Under the pieces are notes generated by a model. It was not told where the DNA came from. It worked only from the letters and a program-made list of their open reading frames with translations, and made no database searches. Both the position numbers and the translations under genes were made by a program. From NCBI RefSeq assembly GCF_900116905.1, contig NZ_FPCG01000004.1, positions 247,862-311,861 of the forward strand: DNA of 64,000 bases, written 5' to 3'. This document shows positions 25,419-35,672 of the stretch, in pieces (position 1 is the stretch's first letter; the number at the start of each line of letters is the position of its first letter). This DNA is from Micrococcus terreus (GTDB taxonomy: Bacteria; Actinomycetota; Actinomycetes; Actinomycetales; Micrococcaceae).

Positions 25419-26365
25419 ATGACGAGCTCCGTGGTGGTGGTCGGCGGCGGTCCGGCCGGAATGGTCCTGGGGCTGCTCTTGGCCCGCGCCGGCATCACCG
25501 TGACGGTGCTGGAGAAGCACACGGACTTTCTGCGTGACTTCCGTGGCGACACCGTCCACCCCAGCACGATAACCCCGCTTGACGATCTGGCATTGTTCAA
25601 CGAGTTTGATGCGCTCCCTCAGAGCCGACTGGAGGGAATGGACCTCACCCAGCCGGACGGGACCGTGGTGCGGGCAGTGGACTTCTCCCGGTTGCCATCC
25701 CCCGCACCGGGTACCTGCAGGTTGCCCTACTGGGTCACAAGGGTCGCGACGCCCAGCTGCGCGCCGCCGGAATCGAAGCGTTCCGCCAGAGCGTCCGGGA
25801 CCTGCTGCCCGAAGGCTCCCAGGTGGAGCAGCTCGCCTCGATGGATGAGGTCAAGCACCTCGATGTTCGCCTGGACCGGCTCACCTGGTGGCACTGCGCC
25901 GGGCTGCTGTGCATTGGCGATGCCGCCCACGCCATGTCCCCGGTCGGCGGGGTGGGCATCAACCTGACGGTTCAAGATGCGGTGGCCACGGCGCGGCTGC
26001 TGGCACCTTCCCTGCGCCAGGGCGAGGTGAGCGTGCAGGACCTGGCAAGGGTCCGACGTCGTCGTCTGATGCCGACGGTGGCCGCCCAGGGACTCCAACG
26101 CATCCTGCACGCCCGACCGATCATCCAGGTGCTCAGCGGGAGGCTCGCCGAAGCGCCCCAGCCCCTGGTGGCGCTGTTGCGCCGGGTCCCGGCGCTGGCG
26201 CCGATCCCGGGGTACCTGGTGGGCGTCGGGCTGCTCTCCGAGCGCGCCCCGCACTGGGCGAGGCGCGGCCCGGTCAGCGGCGCCGTCCGCGCTTCTCCCT
26301 CACGCGCATGGCCACCTCGATCGGGGTGCCCTCGAACCCGAAGGTCTCCCGCAGGCGCCGGATGA
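25419..26365 (+). pseudogene. FAD-dependent monooxygenase (PHBH-type), internal deletion and frame change
   Basis: The N-terminal part in one frame gives a Rossmann FAD motif (SSVVVVGGGPAGMVLGLLLARAGITVTVLEKH) and DFRGDTVHPSTI, ending at DFSRLP near 25695. The homology resumes in another frame with IPRTGYLQVALLGHKGRDAQLRAAG and then CIGDAAHAMSPVGGVGINLTVQDAVATARLL. Members of this family have roughly 120-150 more residues between these two parts, so there is an internal deletion plus frame shift at about 25690-25700. The second frame also runs without a stop into the 3' end of der on the other strand (to 26365), so the natural C-terminus may be lost too. Not functional. Confidence 0.85.
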
Positions 26366-27836
26366 TGAAGCGGCGGTAGCCCGGGTCCAGGAACCCGGTG
26401 GTGAACAGGATGAACTTGGGCGGACGCGAACTGGGCTGCGTGGCGAAGAGGATGCGAGGCTGCTTGCCACCGCGGACGGGGTGCGGGTGCTCGGCCACCA
26501 GTTCACCCAGGAAGGCGTTGAGCTTGCCGGTGGGGATGCGCTTGTCCCAGGACTCCAGGGCGGTGTCCAGGGCGGGCACCAACTTGTCCTTGTGCCAGCC
26601 CGTCTTGGCCGAGAGGTTCACCCGTGGGGCCCAGGCCACGTGGGCCAGGTCCTTCTCGATCTCCCGCTCCAGGTACCAGCGGCGATCCTCGTCCTGGGAG
26701 AGCAGGTCCCACTTGTTGAAGGCCAGCACCAGGGCGCGGCCGGACTCCAGGACCAGCTGCAGGATGCGCACGTCCTGCTCGGAGAGCACCTCGGAGGCTT
26801 CCAGCAGCACCACGGCCACCTCGGCCTTGTCCAGGGCGGACTGGGTACGCAGGGAGGCGTAGTAGTCGGCGCCGTGGGCCATGTGCTGGCGCCGGCGGAT
26901 GCCCGCGGTGTCCACGAACCTCCACAGCCGTCCGCCCAGCTCCACCAGCTCATCCACCGGGTCACGGGTGGTGCCGGCGAGGTCGTCCACCACCACGCGG
27001 TCGGATCCGGCCAGCTTGTTCAGCAGTGAGGACTTGCCCACGTTCGGACGCCCCAGCAGCGCCACCCGCCGGGGACCGCCGCGCGGGATCAGCCCGCCGT
27101 AGGCCGACTCCTCCGGCAGCTCGTCCAGGGCGGCGTCCAGCAGGTCGCCGGTGCCGCGGCCGTGGATGGCCGAGACCGGGTACGGGTAGCCGAAGCCCAG
27201 GCCCCACAGCGAGGCGGCGTCGGCCTCCTGGGTGATGTCATCCACCTTGTTGGCGGCCAGGATGACCGGCTTGCCCTTGCGGCGCAGCATCTTCACCACG
27301 GCCTCGTCCGTGGAGGTGGGGCCCACGGTGGAGTCCACCACGAACACCACGGCGTCGGCCACGTCCACGGCCAGCTCGGCCTGCTCGGCCACCCGCTGGT
27401 GGATGCCCTTGGCATCGTGCTCCCAACCCCCGGTGTCCACCACGGTGAAGACCCTGCCGTTCCATTCAGCCTCATAGCTGACGCGGTCACGGGTCACACC
27501 CGGCACGTCCTCCACCACGGCCTCACGCCGGCCGATGATGCGGTTGACCAGGGTGGACTTGCCCACGTTCGGACGTCCGACGATCGCCAGGACCGGCGGG
27601 ATCGGCTCGTCCTCAGGCTCAGGCTCGCCCTCCTCCCACAGGTCCAGGAGCGCGGCGTCCTCTTCGTCCAGGTCATAGTCGAGCAGCCCGGCGCGCAGGG
27701 CCTCCGCGCGCTGGCGGGCGTCCTCCTCGGAGAGCTCGGCCAGGCGCTGGGCGATCTGGTCCTCATGAGTGGGGACGTACTCGTCCTCGGAGCCGTCTGA
27801 TCCGCCCAGAGGGGCGTTGGTGTTCTCGGTGCTCAT
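26274..27836 (-). CDS. der: ribosome biogenesis GTPase Der (EngA)
   Basis: The 520-residue protein has two tandem GTPase domains, each with P-loop GRPNVGKS: first at about residues 84-250 ([32 protein letters not shown]), second at about 260-430 ([34 protein letters not shown]). A KH-like C-terminal domain ends in basic residues (REKRGRRR). It acts in 50S subunit assembly. An 80-residue acidic N-terminal extension is common in actinobacteria. The ATG overlaps the stop of cmk by four bases, and it ends the rluB-tyrA-cmk-der operon. Confidence 0.97.
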   Translation of the reverse strand: MSTENTNAPLGGSDGSEDEYVPTHEDQIAQRLAELSEEDARQRAEALRAGLLDYDLDEEDAALLDLWEEGEPEPEDEPIPPVLAIVGRPNVGKSTLVNRIIGRREAVVEDVPGVTRDRVSYEAEWNGRVFTVVDTGGWEHDAKGIHQRVAEQAELAVDVADAVVFVVDSTVGPTSTDEAVVKMLRRKGKPVILAANKVDDITQEADAASLWGLGFGYPYPVSAIHGRGTGDLLDAALDELPEESAYGGLIPRGGPRRVALLGRPNVGKSSLLNKLAGSDRVVVDDLAGTTRDPVDELVELGGRLWRFVDTAGIRRRQHMAHGADYYASLRTQSALDKAEVAVVLLEASEVLSEQDVRILQLVLESGRALVLAFNKWDLLSQDEDRRWYLEREIEKDLAHVAWAPRVNLSAKTGWHKDKLVPALDTALESWDKRIPTGKLNAFLGELVAEHPHPVRGGKQPRILFATQPSSRPPKFILFTTGFLDPGYRRFIIRRLRETFGFEGTPIEVAMRVREKRGRRR

Positions 27837-28600
27837 TCGGCACGTCCTTCGCTGTCAGTCAGGTCATTCTGGCCGGTCGCCGCGGCATTCCCCTCCAGGG
27901 GATTCCCGACGGCGGCCCCGGCCTGACGCTCGATCTCACCGAGCATCGCGGTCACGGTCTGTTCCAGGTCCAGTTCGGTAGAGTCCACCAGGCCGACCCC
28001 GTCCGCGGGGGTCATGAAGTCCACCACGGTGGAGTCCTTGGCGTCTCGGCCGGAGATCTGCTCCTTCAGGTCCTTCTCACCCACGGTGCCGCCCAGCTGG
28101 ATCCCGCGGCGGGCCATCCGGGCCTCGGCGGAGGCTGTCAGCAGCACGCGGGCGTCGGCGTCCGGGGCCACCACGGTGGTGATGTCCCGGCCCTCGGCCA
28201 CGATCCGCCGGTGGGTGTCCATCATCTGGCGCTGGCGCTCCACCAACAACTGTCGCACGGGCATGTTGGTGGCCACGGTGGAGACCACGGCGGTGACCTC
28301 GGGCTCACGGATGGCCTGGGTGATGTCCTCGGTGCCCACCACCACGCGCTCCGCGTCCGGATCCACCGAGATCACCAGCTCGATCCCCTGGGCGGCGGCC
28401 AGCACCGCCTCCGGATCGGTCAGGTCCACCTGGGAGTTCGCGCAGTGCCAGGCCACGGCCCGGTACATGGCACCGGTGTCCAGGTAGGCGGCTCCGAGCC
28501 GACGGGCGACCTCCTTGGAGACCGAGGACTTGCCGGAGCCGGAGGGACCGTCCACGGCCACCACCAGGCGGGGGCTCTCCTGTGCGTTCACCTCGGTCAT
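27833..28600 (-). CDS. cmk: cytidylate kinase
   Basis: A 255-residue (d)CMP kinase: P-loop [23 protein letters not shown] at residues 14-36, [14 protein letters not shown], the CMP-binding segment with [29 protein letters not shown], and RDAKDSTV. It phosphorylates CMP/dCMP with ATP in the cytosol. A 30-residue C-terminal extension is disordered. The start follows the tyrA stop directly with no gap, and its stop overlaps the der start. Confidence 0.96.
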   Translation of the reverse strand: MTEVNAQESPRLVVAVDGPSGSGKSSVSKEVARRLGAAYLDTGAMYRAVAWHCANSQVDLTDPEAVLAAAQGIELVISVDPDAERVVVGTEDITQAIREPEVTAVVSTVATNMPVRQLLVERQRQMMDTHRRIVAEGRDITTVVAPDADARVLLTASAEARMARRGIQLGGTVGEKDLKEQISGRDAKDSTVVDFMTPADGVGLVDSTELDLEQTVTAMLGEIERQAGAAVGNPLEGNAAATGQNDLTDSEGRAE

Positions 28601-29724
28601 TCAGACCACCTTCCATCCCCGCGCGGTCAGCGCGTCCGTCAGTTCCTGCTTGTGGCCGGGCACCACGGAGATCTCCAGCATGCCCACCTCGTACCCAGCG
28701 GAGTGGTCCATGCGCAGATCCTCCACGTTCACTCCAGCCTCACCCACGTCCGCCAGCACGGCGGCGATCTGGCCCGGAGTGTCGTCCACCAGCACGGTGA
28801 CCACGGCGAACGCCTGCGGCGGTGCGCCGTGCTTGCCGGGGATGCGGGCCTGTCCGGCGTTGCCCTCGGCGATCAGCTGGGCGATGTCCAGGCGCGAGCC
28901 CGGCGCAGTGGGCTGCTCCATGGTCCCGATCAGCCGGTTCAGATCCTCCCGCACTCCGTAGAGGATCTCCACGATCTGCGGGGCGTTGGCCGAGAGGATC
29001 TGCACCCACAGCTGCGGGTCTGAGGCGGCGATCCGCGTGGTGTCCCGCAGCCCGTTGCCGGCCAACGCCAGGGATCCGGCCGGTGTCTCCTGCAGCCGAG
29101 AGGCCACCAGCGAGGCGGCGATCTGCGGCAGGTGCGAGATCAGGGCCACCGAGGCGTCATGCTCCTCAGCGCCCATCCGGTAGACGGTGGCGCCCAGGGC
29201 CCGGGCCAGCTGCTCGGCGGACTCCACGGCCTCCGGGGCGGTGTGCTCGTTGGGGCAGACCACCCACGGTGCTGCGGTGAACAGCGCACCCCGTGCGGCC
29301 ACCGGCCCGGAGCGCTCCCGCCCGGCCATGGGGTGGGTGCCCACATAGCGGGCGGCGTCCTGCGCGGTGATGGTCCCTTCAGACACGGCCTCGGCCACGT
29401 CAGCGGCGATCTGCACCTTCACCGAGGCGATGTCCATCACGACGGCGGCCGGGAACCTGCGCAGCGAGTCCACCACGACCTGCCCGGTGACGTCCGGCGG
29501 CGCGGCGACGATGACCACCTCAGGTGAGGGGCCGTCGTCGTGAATCAGGACGCCTGCGGCGTCCACCGGGTAGGCCCGCCCGGCACCGATGTCCTGGGCC
29601 ACCGCCTGAGCGGACGGCGAGGGGTCATGCAGCAGCACCGTGGTGCCGCGGGCGCGCAGGCCCAGACCGATCGACGTGCCCAGCAGGCCGGTCCCGCGGA
29701 TCAGCACCGTGGAGACCGGTGCGG

Positions 29725-29728
<4 letters not shown>
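28601..29728 (-). CDS. tyrA: prephenate dehydrogenase with C-terminal ACT domain
   Basis: The 375-residue protein has an NAD-binding start (VLIRGTGLLGTSIGLGLRARG), the prephenate-dehydrogenase signatures MDIASVKVQI and GTHPMAGRERSGPVAARGALF with catalytic His, SHLPQIAASL, and LALAGNGLRDTTRIAASDPQLW. An ACT regulatory domain follows at about 300-372 (VVTVLVDDTPGQIAAVLADVGEAGVNVEDLRMDH), consistent with tyrosine feedback. It makes 4-hydroxyphenylpyruvate in tyrosine synthesis. It overlaps rluB by four bases. A second prephenate-related gene, the exported PheC-like protein, lies 4 kb away. Confidence 0.95.
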
Positions 29729-30768
<1,040 letters not shown>

Positions 30769-30840
30769 GGGGTCCTTTCAGTGCCTCACGGCATGTGCAG
30801 GGGTCGAGGTGGCCAGTGACGGCCGGATCGGGGCGCAGGA

Positions 30841-31950
30841 GTGCGCTACACCGAACACTCCATCATAGTCCACGCTCTGGTGTCAGCCGACGACCGACTG
30901 TTGATGGCGTTCCCGCCGTTGGCCGCCGCTCTGTTCGCCTTGGGGATCGACCGCCGGTTCGGCGGGCGGGTGTTCGATCCGGAGAACGGCGGTGCCATCC
31001 TGTGGCAGCACCTGTTCTGGTTCTTCGGCCACCCCGAGGTGTACATCATCGCGCTGCCGTTCTTCGGCATCGTCTCGGAGATCATCCCGGTCTTCAGCCG
31101 CAAGCCGATCTTCGGCTACAAGTCCCTGGTGTTCGCCACCGTGGCCATCGCCGCGCTCTCTGTCACGGTCTGGGCGCACCACATGTACGCCACCGGCTCC
31201 GTGCTGCTCCCCTTCTTCTCACTGATGACCATGCTGATCGCCGTGCCCACCGGGGTGAAGTTCCTGAACTGGATCGGCACCATGTGGCGCGGATCCATCA
31301 CCTTCGAGACGCCCATGCTCTGGTCCTTGGGGTTCCTGGTGACCTTCCTCTTCGGAGGGTTGACCGGCGTGATCCTGGCGGCGCCCAAGCTCGACTTCCA
31401 CGTCACCGACACGTACTTCGTAGTGGCTCACTTCCACTACGTGGTCTTCGGGACGGTGGTGTTCGCCATGTTCGCCGGGTTCTTCTTCTGGTGGCCCCAG
31501 TTCACCGGGCGGAAGCTCAATGAGCGTCTGGGCAAGATCCAGTTCTGGATGCTGTTCGCCGGCTTCCACGGCACGTTCCTGATCCAGCACTGGCTGGGTG
31601 TGATCGGCATGCCCCGTCGCTACGCGGACTATCTGGTGGAGGACGGATTCACGGCGATGAACCAGTTCTCCACGGTGTTCTCGCTGCTGTTGGGGGCCTC
31701 GATGATCCCGTTCTTCCTGAATCTCGTCCATACCGCCCGCCACGGCAAGAAGGTCACGGTGGACGACCCCTGGGGCTTCGGCGGCTCCCTGGAGTGGGCC
31801 ACCTCCTGCTCGCCGCCGCGGCACAACTTCCACTCCTCCTTGCCCCGCATCCGCTCCGAACGTCCTGCCCTGGACCTGCACCACCCCGAACTCAGTCCCT
31901 CCTCACCCCAGCACGAACCCGAGCTGTTCGGTGAGCGGGCATCCATCTGA
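30841..31950 (+). pseudogene. ctaD: cytochrome c oxidase subunit I fragment, N-terminus missing
   Basis: From about residue 20 ([23 protein letters not shown]) to the end, the frame matches Cta[23 protein letters not shown] with the His-Tyr pair, [11 protein letters not shown] (CuB histidines), [15 protein letters not shown] (heme a3 and heme a histidines), and the typical end [14 protein letters not shown]...LPRIRSE. A complete subunit has about 200 more residues at the N-terminus, including the first heme-a His; these are absent and the first 15-20 codons are unrelated. The C-terminus is intact. It is probably a partial duplicate or remnant; a full copy should exist elsewhere. Confidence 0.88.
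30862..30867 (-). promoter_or_regulatory. candidate -10 of the rluB-tyrA-cmk-der operon
   Basis: TATGAT on the minus strand (complement of 30862-30867) lies 94 bases upstream of the rluB start, within the first codons of the ctaD remnant. No convincing -35 is seen at 17 bases. Confidence 0.35.
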
Positions 31951-33270
31951 TCAGGTGGAGCGAGCGGTCCTTCGGCGCCAGGCGGCGATGCCGGCCAGCA
32001 CAGCGGCTACACCCAGGAACGGCAGGCCTACGGCCCATACCTCTGCCTCGACCTGGGTGGCCAGCCCCAGGCAGGCCACGATCCCCGCGATCGGCAGAGC
32101 GATCGGTACGCGGAAGTGGCGGCCTTCCACCGTGTCCCGGCGCAGCACCAGGACTGCGGCGTTGACGGCGGTGAACACGACAAGCAGCAGCAGCACCATG
32201 GTGCTGGCCAGCACCTCGAGCGTTCCGGTCAAGGCCAGCAACACCGAGATGGCCGTGGTGACCAGGATGGCCACCCACGGGGTGCGGCGCTCGGGAAGGA
32301 CCTTGGTGAGGAACCCGGGCAGCAGCCCGTCCCGGGCCATGCCGTAGGCCAGGCGCGAAGACATGATCCCGGTCAGCAGCGCACCGTTGGCAACCGCCAC
32401 CAGAGCGACCGCACTGAAGACCACGGGCGGGATGATCCCCGCGGCCTGCACCACCTGCAGCAGCGGTGCGGTGGACTCGGCCAGAGCGGCTGTGGGCACC
32501 ACCACGGACGCAGCCGCTCCCACCAGCGCGTAGACCAGTCCGGCCACGATCAGCGCTCCGAACAGGGCCCGGGGGTAGGACCGTGCCGGGTCCTTGGTCT
32601 CCTCGGCGATGTTCACACTGGTCTCGAACCCCACGTAGGAGTAGAACGCCAGCACGGTGCCGGCCAGCACAGCCGCCAGCGGTCCGTTCTCCGGCGTGCC
32701 GAGCTGAGTCAGACGCCCGAGGTCGCCCTCTCCACGTGAGACCACGATGATCCCGAGCACGATGATCACCACCAGACCGGCCACCTCGATGATGGTGGCC
32801 ACCCGGTTGGCCCCCATGGATTCAGAGATCCCGCGGGCGTTGAGTGCGGCCAGCAGGCCCAGGAAGACCACGACGACGGCCGCGACGGGGAGTGAGACGA
32901 ATTCCGTCAGGTAGTCCCCGGCGAACCCGAGGGCCAGGGCGCCCACGGAGACGATGCCAGCTGCCAGCATGCAGAACCCCACGAGGAACCCGATGAACGG
33001 TCCGAAGGCTCGCGTGGTGTAGTGCGCGGATCCGCCGGCTCGCGGGTATTTGGTGGCCAGCTCCGCATAGGAGCCGGCGGTGAGCAGTGCCAGCACGAGA
33101 GCGGTCACGAGGGGAACCCAGACGGCTCCGCCGGAGATGCCGGCAATCGTCCCCGCCAGAACGTAGACCCCCGCCCCCAGGACATCACCGAGGATGAAGA
33201 GGAACAGTCCGGTGGTGGTGACTGCGCGGCGCAGTGACGGAGCAGTGCCGTCTGTGGGGGTGTGAGACAT
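31951..33270 (-). CDS. APC-superfamily amino acid permease
   Basis: A 439-residue protein with about 12 hydrophobic segments and the amino acid-polyamine-organocation family opening FLFILGDVLGAGVYVLAGTIAGISGGAVW, then ELATKYPRAGGSAHYTTRAFGP and AFYSYVGFETSVNIAEETKDPARSYPRALFGAL. Uptake or exchange of an amino acid is likely; the substrate is not determinable. It is convergent with the ctaD remnant with no spacer between the stops. The start is an ATG at 33270. Confidence 0.88.
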   Translation of the reverse strand: MSHTPTDGTAPSLRRAVTTTGLFLFILGDVLGAGVYVLAGTIAGISGGAVWVPLVTALVLALLTAGSYAELATKYPRAGGSAHYTTRAFGPFIGFLVGFCMLAAGIVSVGALALGFAGDYLTEFVSLPVAAVVVVFLGLLAALNARGISESMGANRVATIIEVAGLVVIIVLGIIVVSRGEGDLGRLTQLGTPENGPLAAVLAGTVLAFYSYVGFETSVNIAEETKDPARSYPRALFGALIVAGLVYALVGAAASVVVPTAALAESTAPLLQVVQAAGIIPPVVFSAVALVAVANGALLTGIMSSRLAYGMARDGLLPGFLTKVLPERRTPWVAILVTTAISVLLALTGTLEVLASTMVLLLLVVFTAVNAAVLVLRRDTVEGRHFRVPIALPIAGIVACLGLATQVEAEVWAVGLPFLGVAAVLAGIAAWRRRTARST

Positions 33271-33347
33271 GCACCCAACCTACGCTCTGACGCCGCCTGG
33301 GGCGGTACCGGGAGGGACAGGTCTGCCCGTCCAGAGAGAACTGACGG

Positions 33348-33566
33348 TCATGCCTCCACGTCGTCCGGCTCCCACTCCAGGAGGTCTCCGGGCTGGCACT
33401 CCAACACTTCGCAGATCGACTCCAGGGTGCTGAACCGGATGGCCTTGGCCCGGCCGTTCTTGAGCACGGCGACGTTCGCCGGAGTGATCCCCACTCGATC
33501 GGCGAACTCCCCTACGGACATCTTCCGCCGGGCCAGCTGGACATCAATGCGGACGATGATCGCCAT
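33348..33566 (-). CDS. Cro/CI-type HTH regulator (YozG-like)
   Basis: A 72-residue protein that is almost entirely one helix-turn-helix: RRKMSVGEFADRVGITPANVAVLKNGRAKAIRFSTLESICEVLECQPGDLLEWEPDD. Its ATG (33566) overlaps the stop of the DUF2975 gene, a pairing commonly seen for this small regulator family. A palindrome upstream of the operon could be its own operator. The long frame upstream of 33566 is shadow coding. Confidence 0.9.
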   Translation of the reverse strand: MAIIVRIDVQLARRKMSVGEFADRVGITPANVAVLKNGRAKAIRFSTLESICEVLECQPGDLLEWEPDDVEA

Positions 33567-34045
33567 CAGATCACCACATCCATCTCGCTCTGCAGCGTGG
33601 TGGCACGGACCAACAGGGTGCGCATGACCGTCATCAGCAGCGCCAGGCCCAACCCGGCGAAGACTCCACCCAGCAGAGCCATCATCCACAGGGGAGGTCC
33701 GGCCACCGTGGCCGACTGGTACACGATGGTCGCCGCACAGACCAGGCTGCATCCCAGGAACGCACCGATGATGCCGTTGACCCAGCGGAAGGCACGCGGG
33801 GAGAACACCTCATCGCTGCGCGTGAACCCCAGCAGCCGCAGGGTGCACACGATGCCGACCTGCACACAGGCCAGCCCCAGCATGGACAGGATCAGGATCG
33901 GCCAGCGCATATGCGCCTCTCCTGGGAGGCCCTCAGCCATCACGCCGGACAGCCACGGCAGTCCGATGACCTGGAGGGCGGTGATGGCCACCAGGGCCAC
34001 CACCAGCATGACTCGAAGGGTGTCGACGACGATGCGATTGCTCAT
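33566..34045 (-). CDS. DUF2975 membrane protein
   Basis: The 159-residue protein has four hydrophobic segments and the DUF2975 pattern (LRVMLVVALVAITALQVIGLPWLSG, LGLACVQVGIVCTLRLL, DEVFSPRAFRWVNGIIGAFLGCSLV). Its role is unknown; it is generally co-transcribed with a small XRE-type regulator, as here. The start at ATG 34045 was chosen because the membrane segment begins just after it. A perfect inverted repeat lies 23 bases upstream. Confidence 0.85.
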   Translation of the reverse strand: MSNRIVVDTLRVMLVVALVAITALQVIGLPWLSGVMAEGLPGEAHMRWPILILSMLGLACVQVGIVCTLRLLGFTRSDEVFSPRAFRWVNGIIGAFLGCSLVCAATIVYQSATVAGPPLWMMALLGGVFAGLGLALLMTVMRTLLVRATTLQSEMDVVI

Positions 34046-34067
34046 GCCACCGACACTAGACAGTTTT

Positions 34068-34084
34068 CTATCGAAAGTCGATAG
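34068..34084 (-). promoter_or_regulatory. palindromic operator upstream of the DUF2975-HTH operon
   Basis: CTATCG (34068-34073) and CGATAG (34079-34084) form a perfect inverted repeat with a 5-base AT-rich spacer, 23 bases upstream of the DUF2975 start. It is a likely site for the HTH protein encoded by the second gene (inferred). Confidence 0.5.
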
Positions 34085-34169
34085 TTCCTGTGAGCCGATC
34101 ACCACGGTGGCGCCTACGCCCACCGCTGAAGCCCTGCCCCGCCCCGGGCCGATGGCGCAGGCTGTGTCC

Positions 34170-35056
34170 ATGGACCTGCTCATCCTCGGCGGCACCGGCC
34201 AACTCGGCCGCCACATCGTCGCGGCCGCCCTTGACTCGGGGCACAGCGTCACCTGCCTGGCCCGGGGCACGAACCCGGCTCCGGGCGGCGCCCAGCTGGT
34301 CCGAGCAGATCGCGACCTGCCTCACCCCTACCGTGAGGTGGAGGGCACCCGGTTGGACGCCGTCGTCGAACTGGCCTCCGCCCCTGGCCGCGTCCGCGAG
34401 GCGACCTCCTCCATCACCGCCGACCACTGGCTCTACGTCTCCTCGATCAGCGTCTACGCGCTCCATGACCAGCCCTGCCGCACCGAGGACGCCGAACTGG
34501 TGCCTCCACTCAACGCTGACGGCCTGTCCGGCCCGCAGGACTACGGCCCGGCCAAGGTGGCCTGCGAACAGATCGTCCAGCAGTCCGCGAGCGCCTGGAC
34601 GGTGGTGCGCCCCGGGCTGATCGGCGGTGCTGGGGATGACACCGGCCGCACTGGCTACTACCCGTGGCGCTTCGCCCACCTCACAGGACCGAGCGTGGTG
34701 GTGCCAGATGCCGCGGGCGCCGTCGTCGCCATGATCGATGTGAAGGACCTCGCCGCCTGGCTGGTGCGGTGCCTGGAGCAACGCCTCACCGGGACCTTCC
34801 ATGCCACCGGCCCGACGACGTCGCTCACCGACGCGATCGGCGCGGCTCGGCGAGTGGCCGGCCGTGCGACGGGTCATGGCACCGGTCCTGGTGGCGCGGC
34901 GGTGGTGCCAGCACTGCCGGACTCACGTTCAGGCCACTGGAGGACACCCTGGCCGACGCGCTGGCGTTCGAGGAGTCACGCGGCGGACCTGTGGGCGCCG
35001 GACTGAGCGAGGAGACCGAGCATCGAGTCCGTCAGTCCTGTCAGCCCAGCCCCTAG
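34170..35056 (+). pseudogene. NAD-dependent epimerase/reductase, internal deletion and frameshift
   Basis: The first 230 codons give an extended short-chain dehydrogenase fold: MDLLILGGTGQLGRHIVAAALDSGHSV (NAD site), WLYVSSISVYA, YGPAKVACEQIVQQ (YxxxK active site), and GTFHATGPTTSLTDAIGAARRVAG. After about 34880 the C-terminal sequence continues in another frame (TAGLTFRPLEDTLADALAFEESR, stop at 35056). Roughly 50-80 residues typical of the family are missing between them. An internal deletion with frame change explains this. The gene should be inactive unless the truncated product works. Confidence 0.82.
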
Positions 35057-35078
35057 CCGGGGATCATTCCAGCGTGGG

Positions 35079-35672
35079 TCAGCCCCGGAACCCCTCGTCC
35101 GCCTCAGCCAAGGCAGGAAGATCGCCGATTCCCGGCAGATGGGCGGAGAGCTTGGGAAGCTCCTCCAGGGAGTCCACGCCCAAGGTCTCCAGGAAGGTCC
35201 CCGTGGTGCCGTAGAGGACCGCGCCGGTGAGCGGGTCGGATCCGGTCTCGGAGACCAGGCCGCGGCTGACCAGGGTGCGCATGACGGTGTCCGTGTTGAC
35301 CCCGCGGATGGCCGCCACCCGCGAGCGAGTGACCGGCTGCAGGTAGGCCACCACCGCCAGGGTCTCCAGGGCGGCCTGGGTCAGCCGTGCGGTCTGCCCC
35401 TCCACGATGAACCGCTCCACCACCTCGGCGTGGGCCGGACGCGAGTAGATCCGCCAGCCGCCGGCCACCTCGCGCAACTCGAAGCCTCGGCGGGCCGAGC
35501 CGTTCTCGCCGTTGTAGTCGCCCACCAAGGAGGTCAGCACCTGGTGCACCTCGGCGCCGTCGGCTCCCGTGGCCTCGGCGAGCTGCTCGTCGGTGACGGG
35601 CTCGTCCACGACCATCAGCACGGCCTCCACCAGCTCCCGCAGCGGGGTGGCCGGGATCTCCTGATCGCTCAT
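35079..35672 (-). CDS. scpB: SMC-associated protein ScpB
   Basis: The 197-residue protein is the winged-helix partner of the SMC-ScpAB condensin complex: LRELVEAVLMVVDEPVTDEQLAEA at the start, then GWRIYSRPAHAEVVERFI, LTQAALETLAVVAYLQPVTRSRVAAIRGVNTDTVMRTLVSRGLV, and the final FLETLGVDSLEELPKLS. It works in chromosome compaction and segregation. The start overlaps the scpA stop by four bases. Confidence 0.95.
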   Translation of the reverse strand: MSDQEIPATPLRELVEAVLMVVDEPVTDEQLAEATGADGAEVHQVLTSLVGDYNGENGSARRGFELREVAGGWRIYSRPAHAEVVERFIVEGQTARLTQAALETLAVVAYLQPVTRSRVAAIRGVNTDTVMRTLVSRGLVSETGSDPLTGAVLYGTTGTFLETLGVDSLEELPKLSAHLPGIGDLPALAEADEGFRG

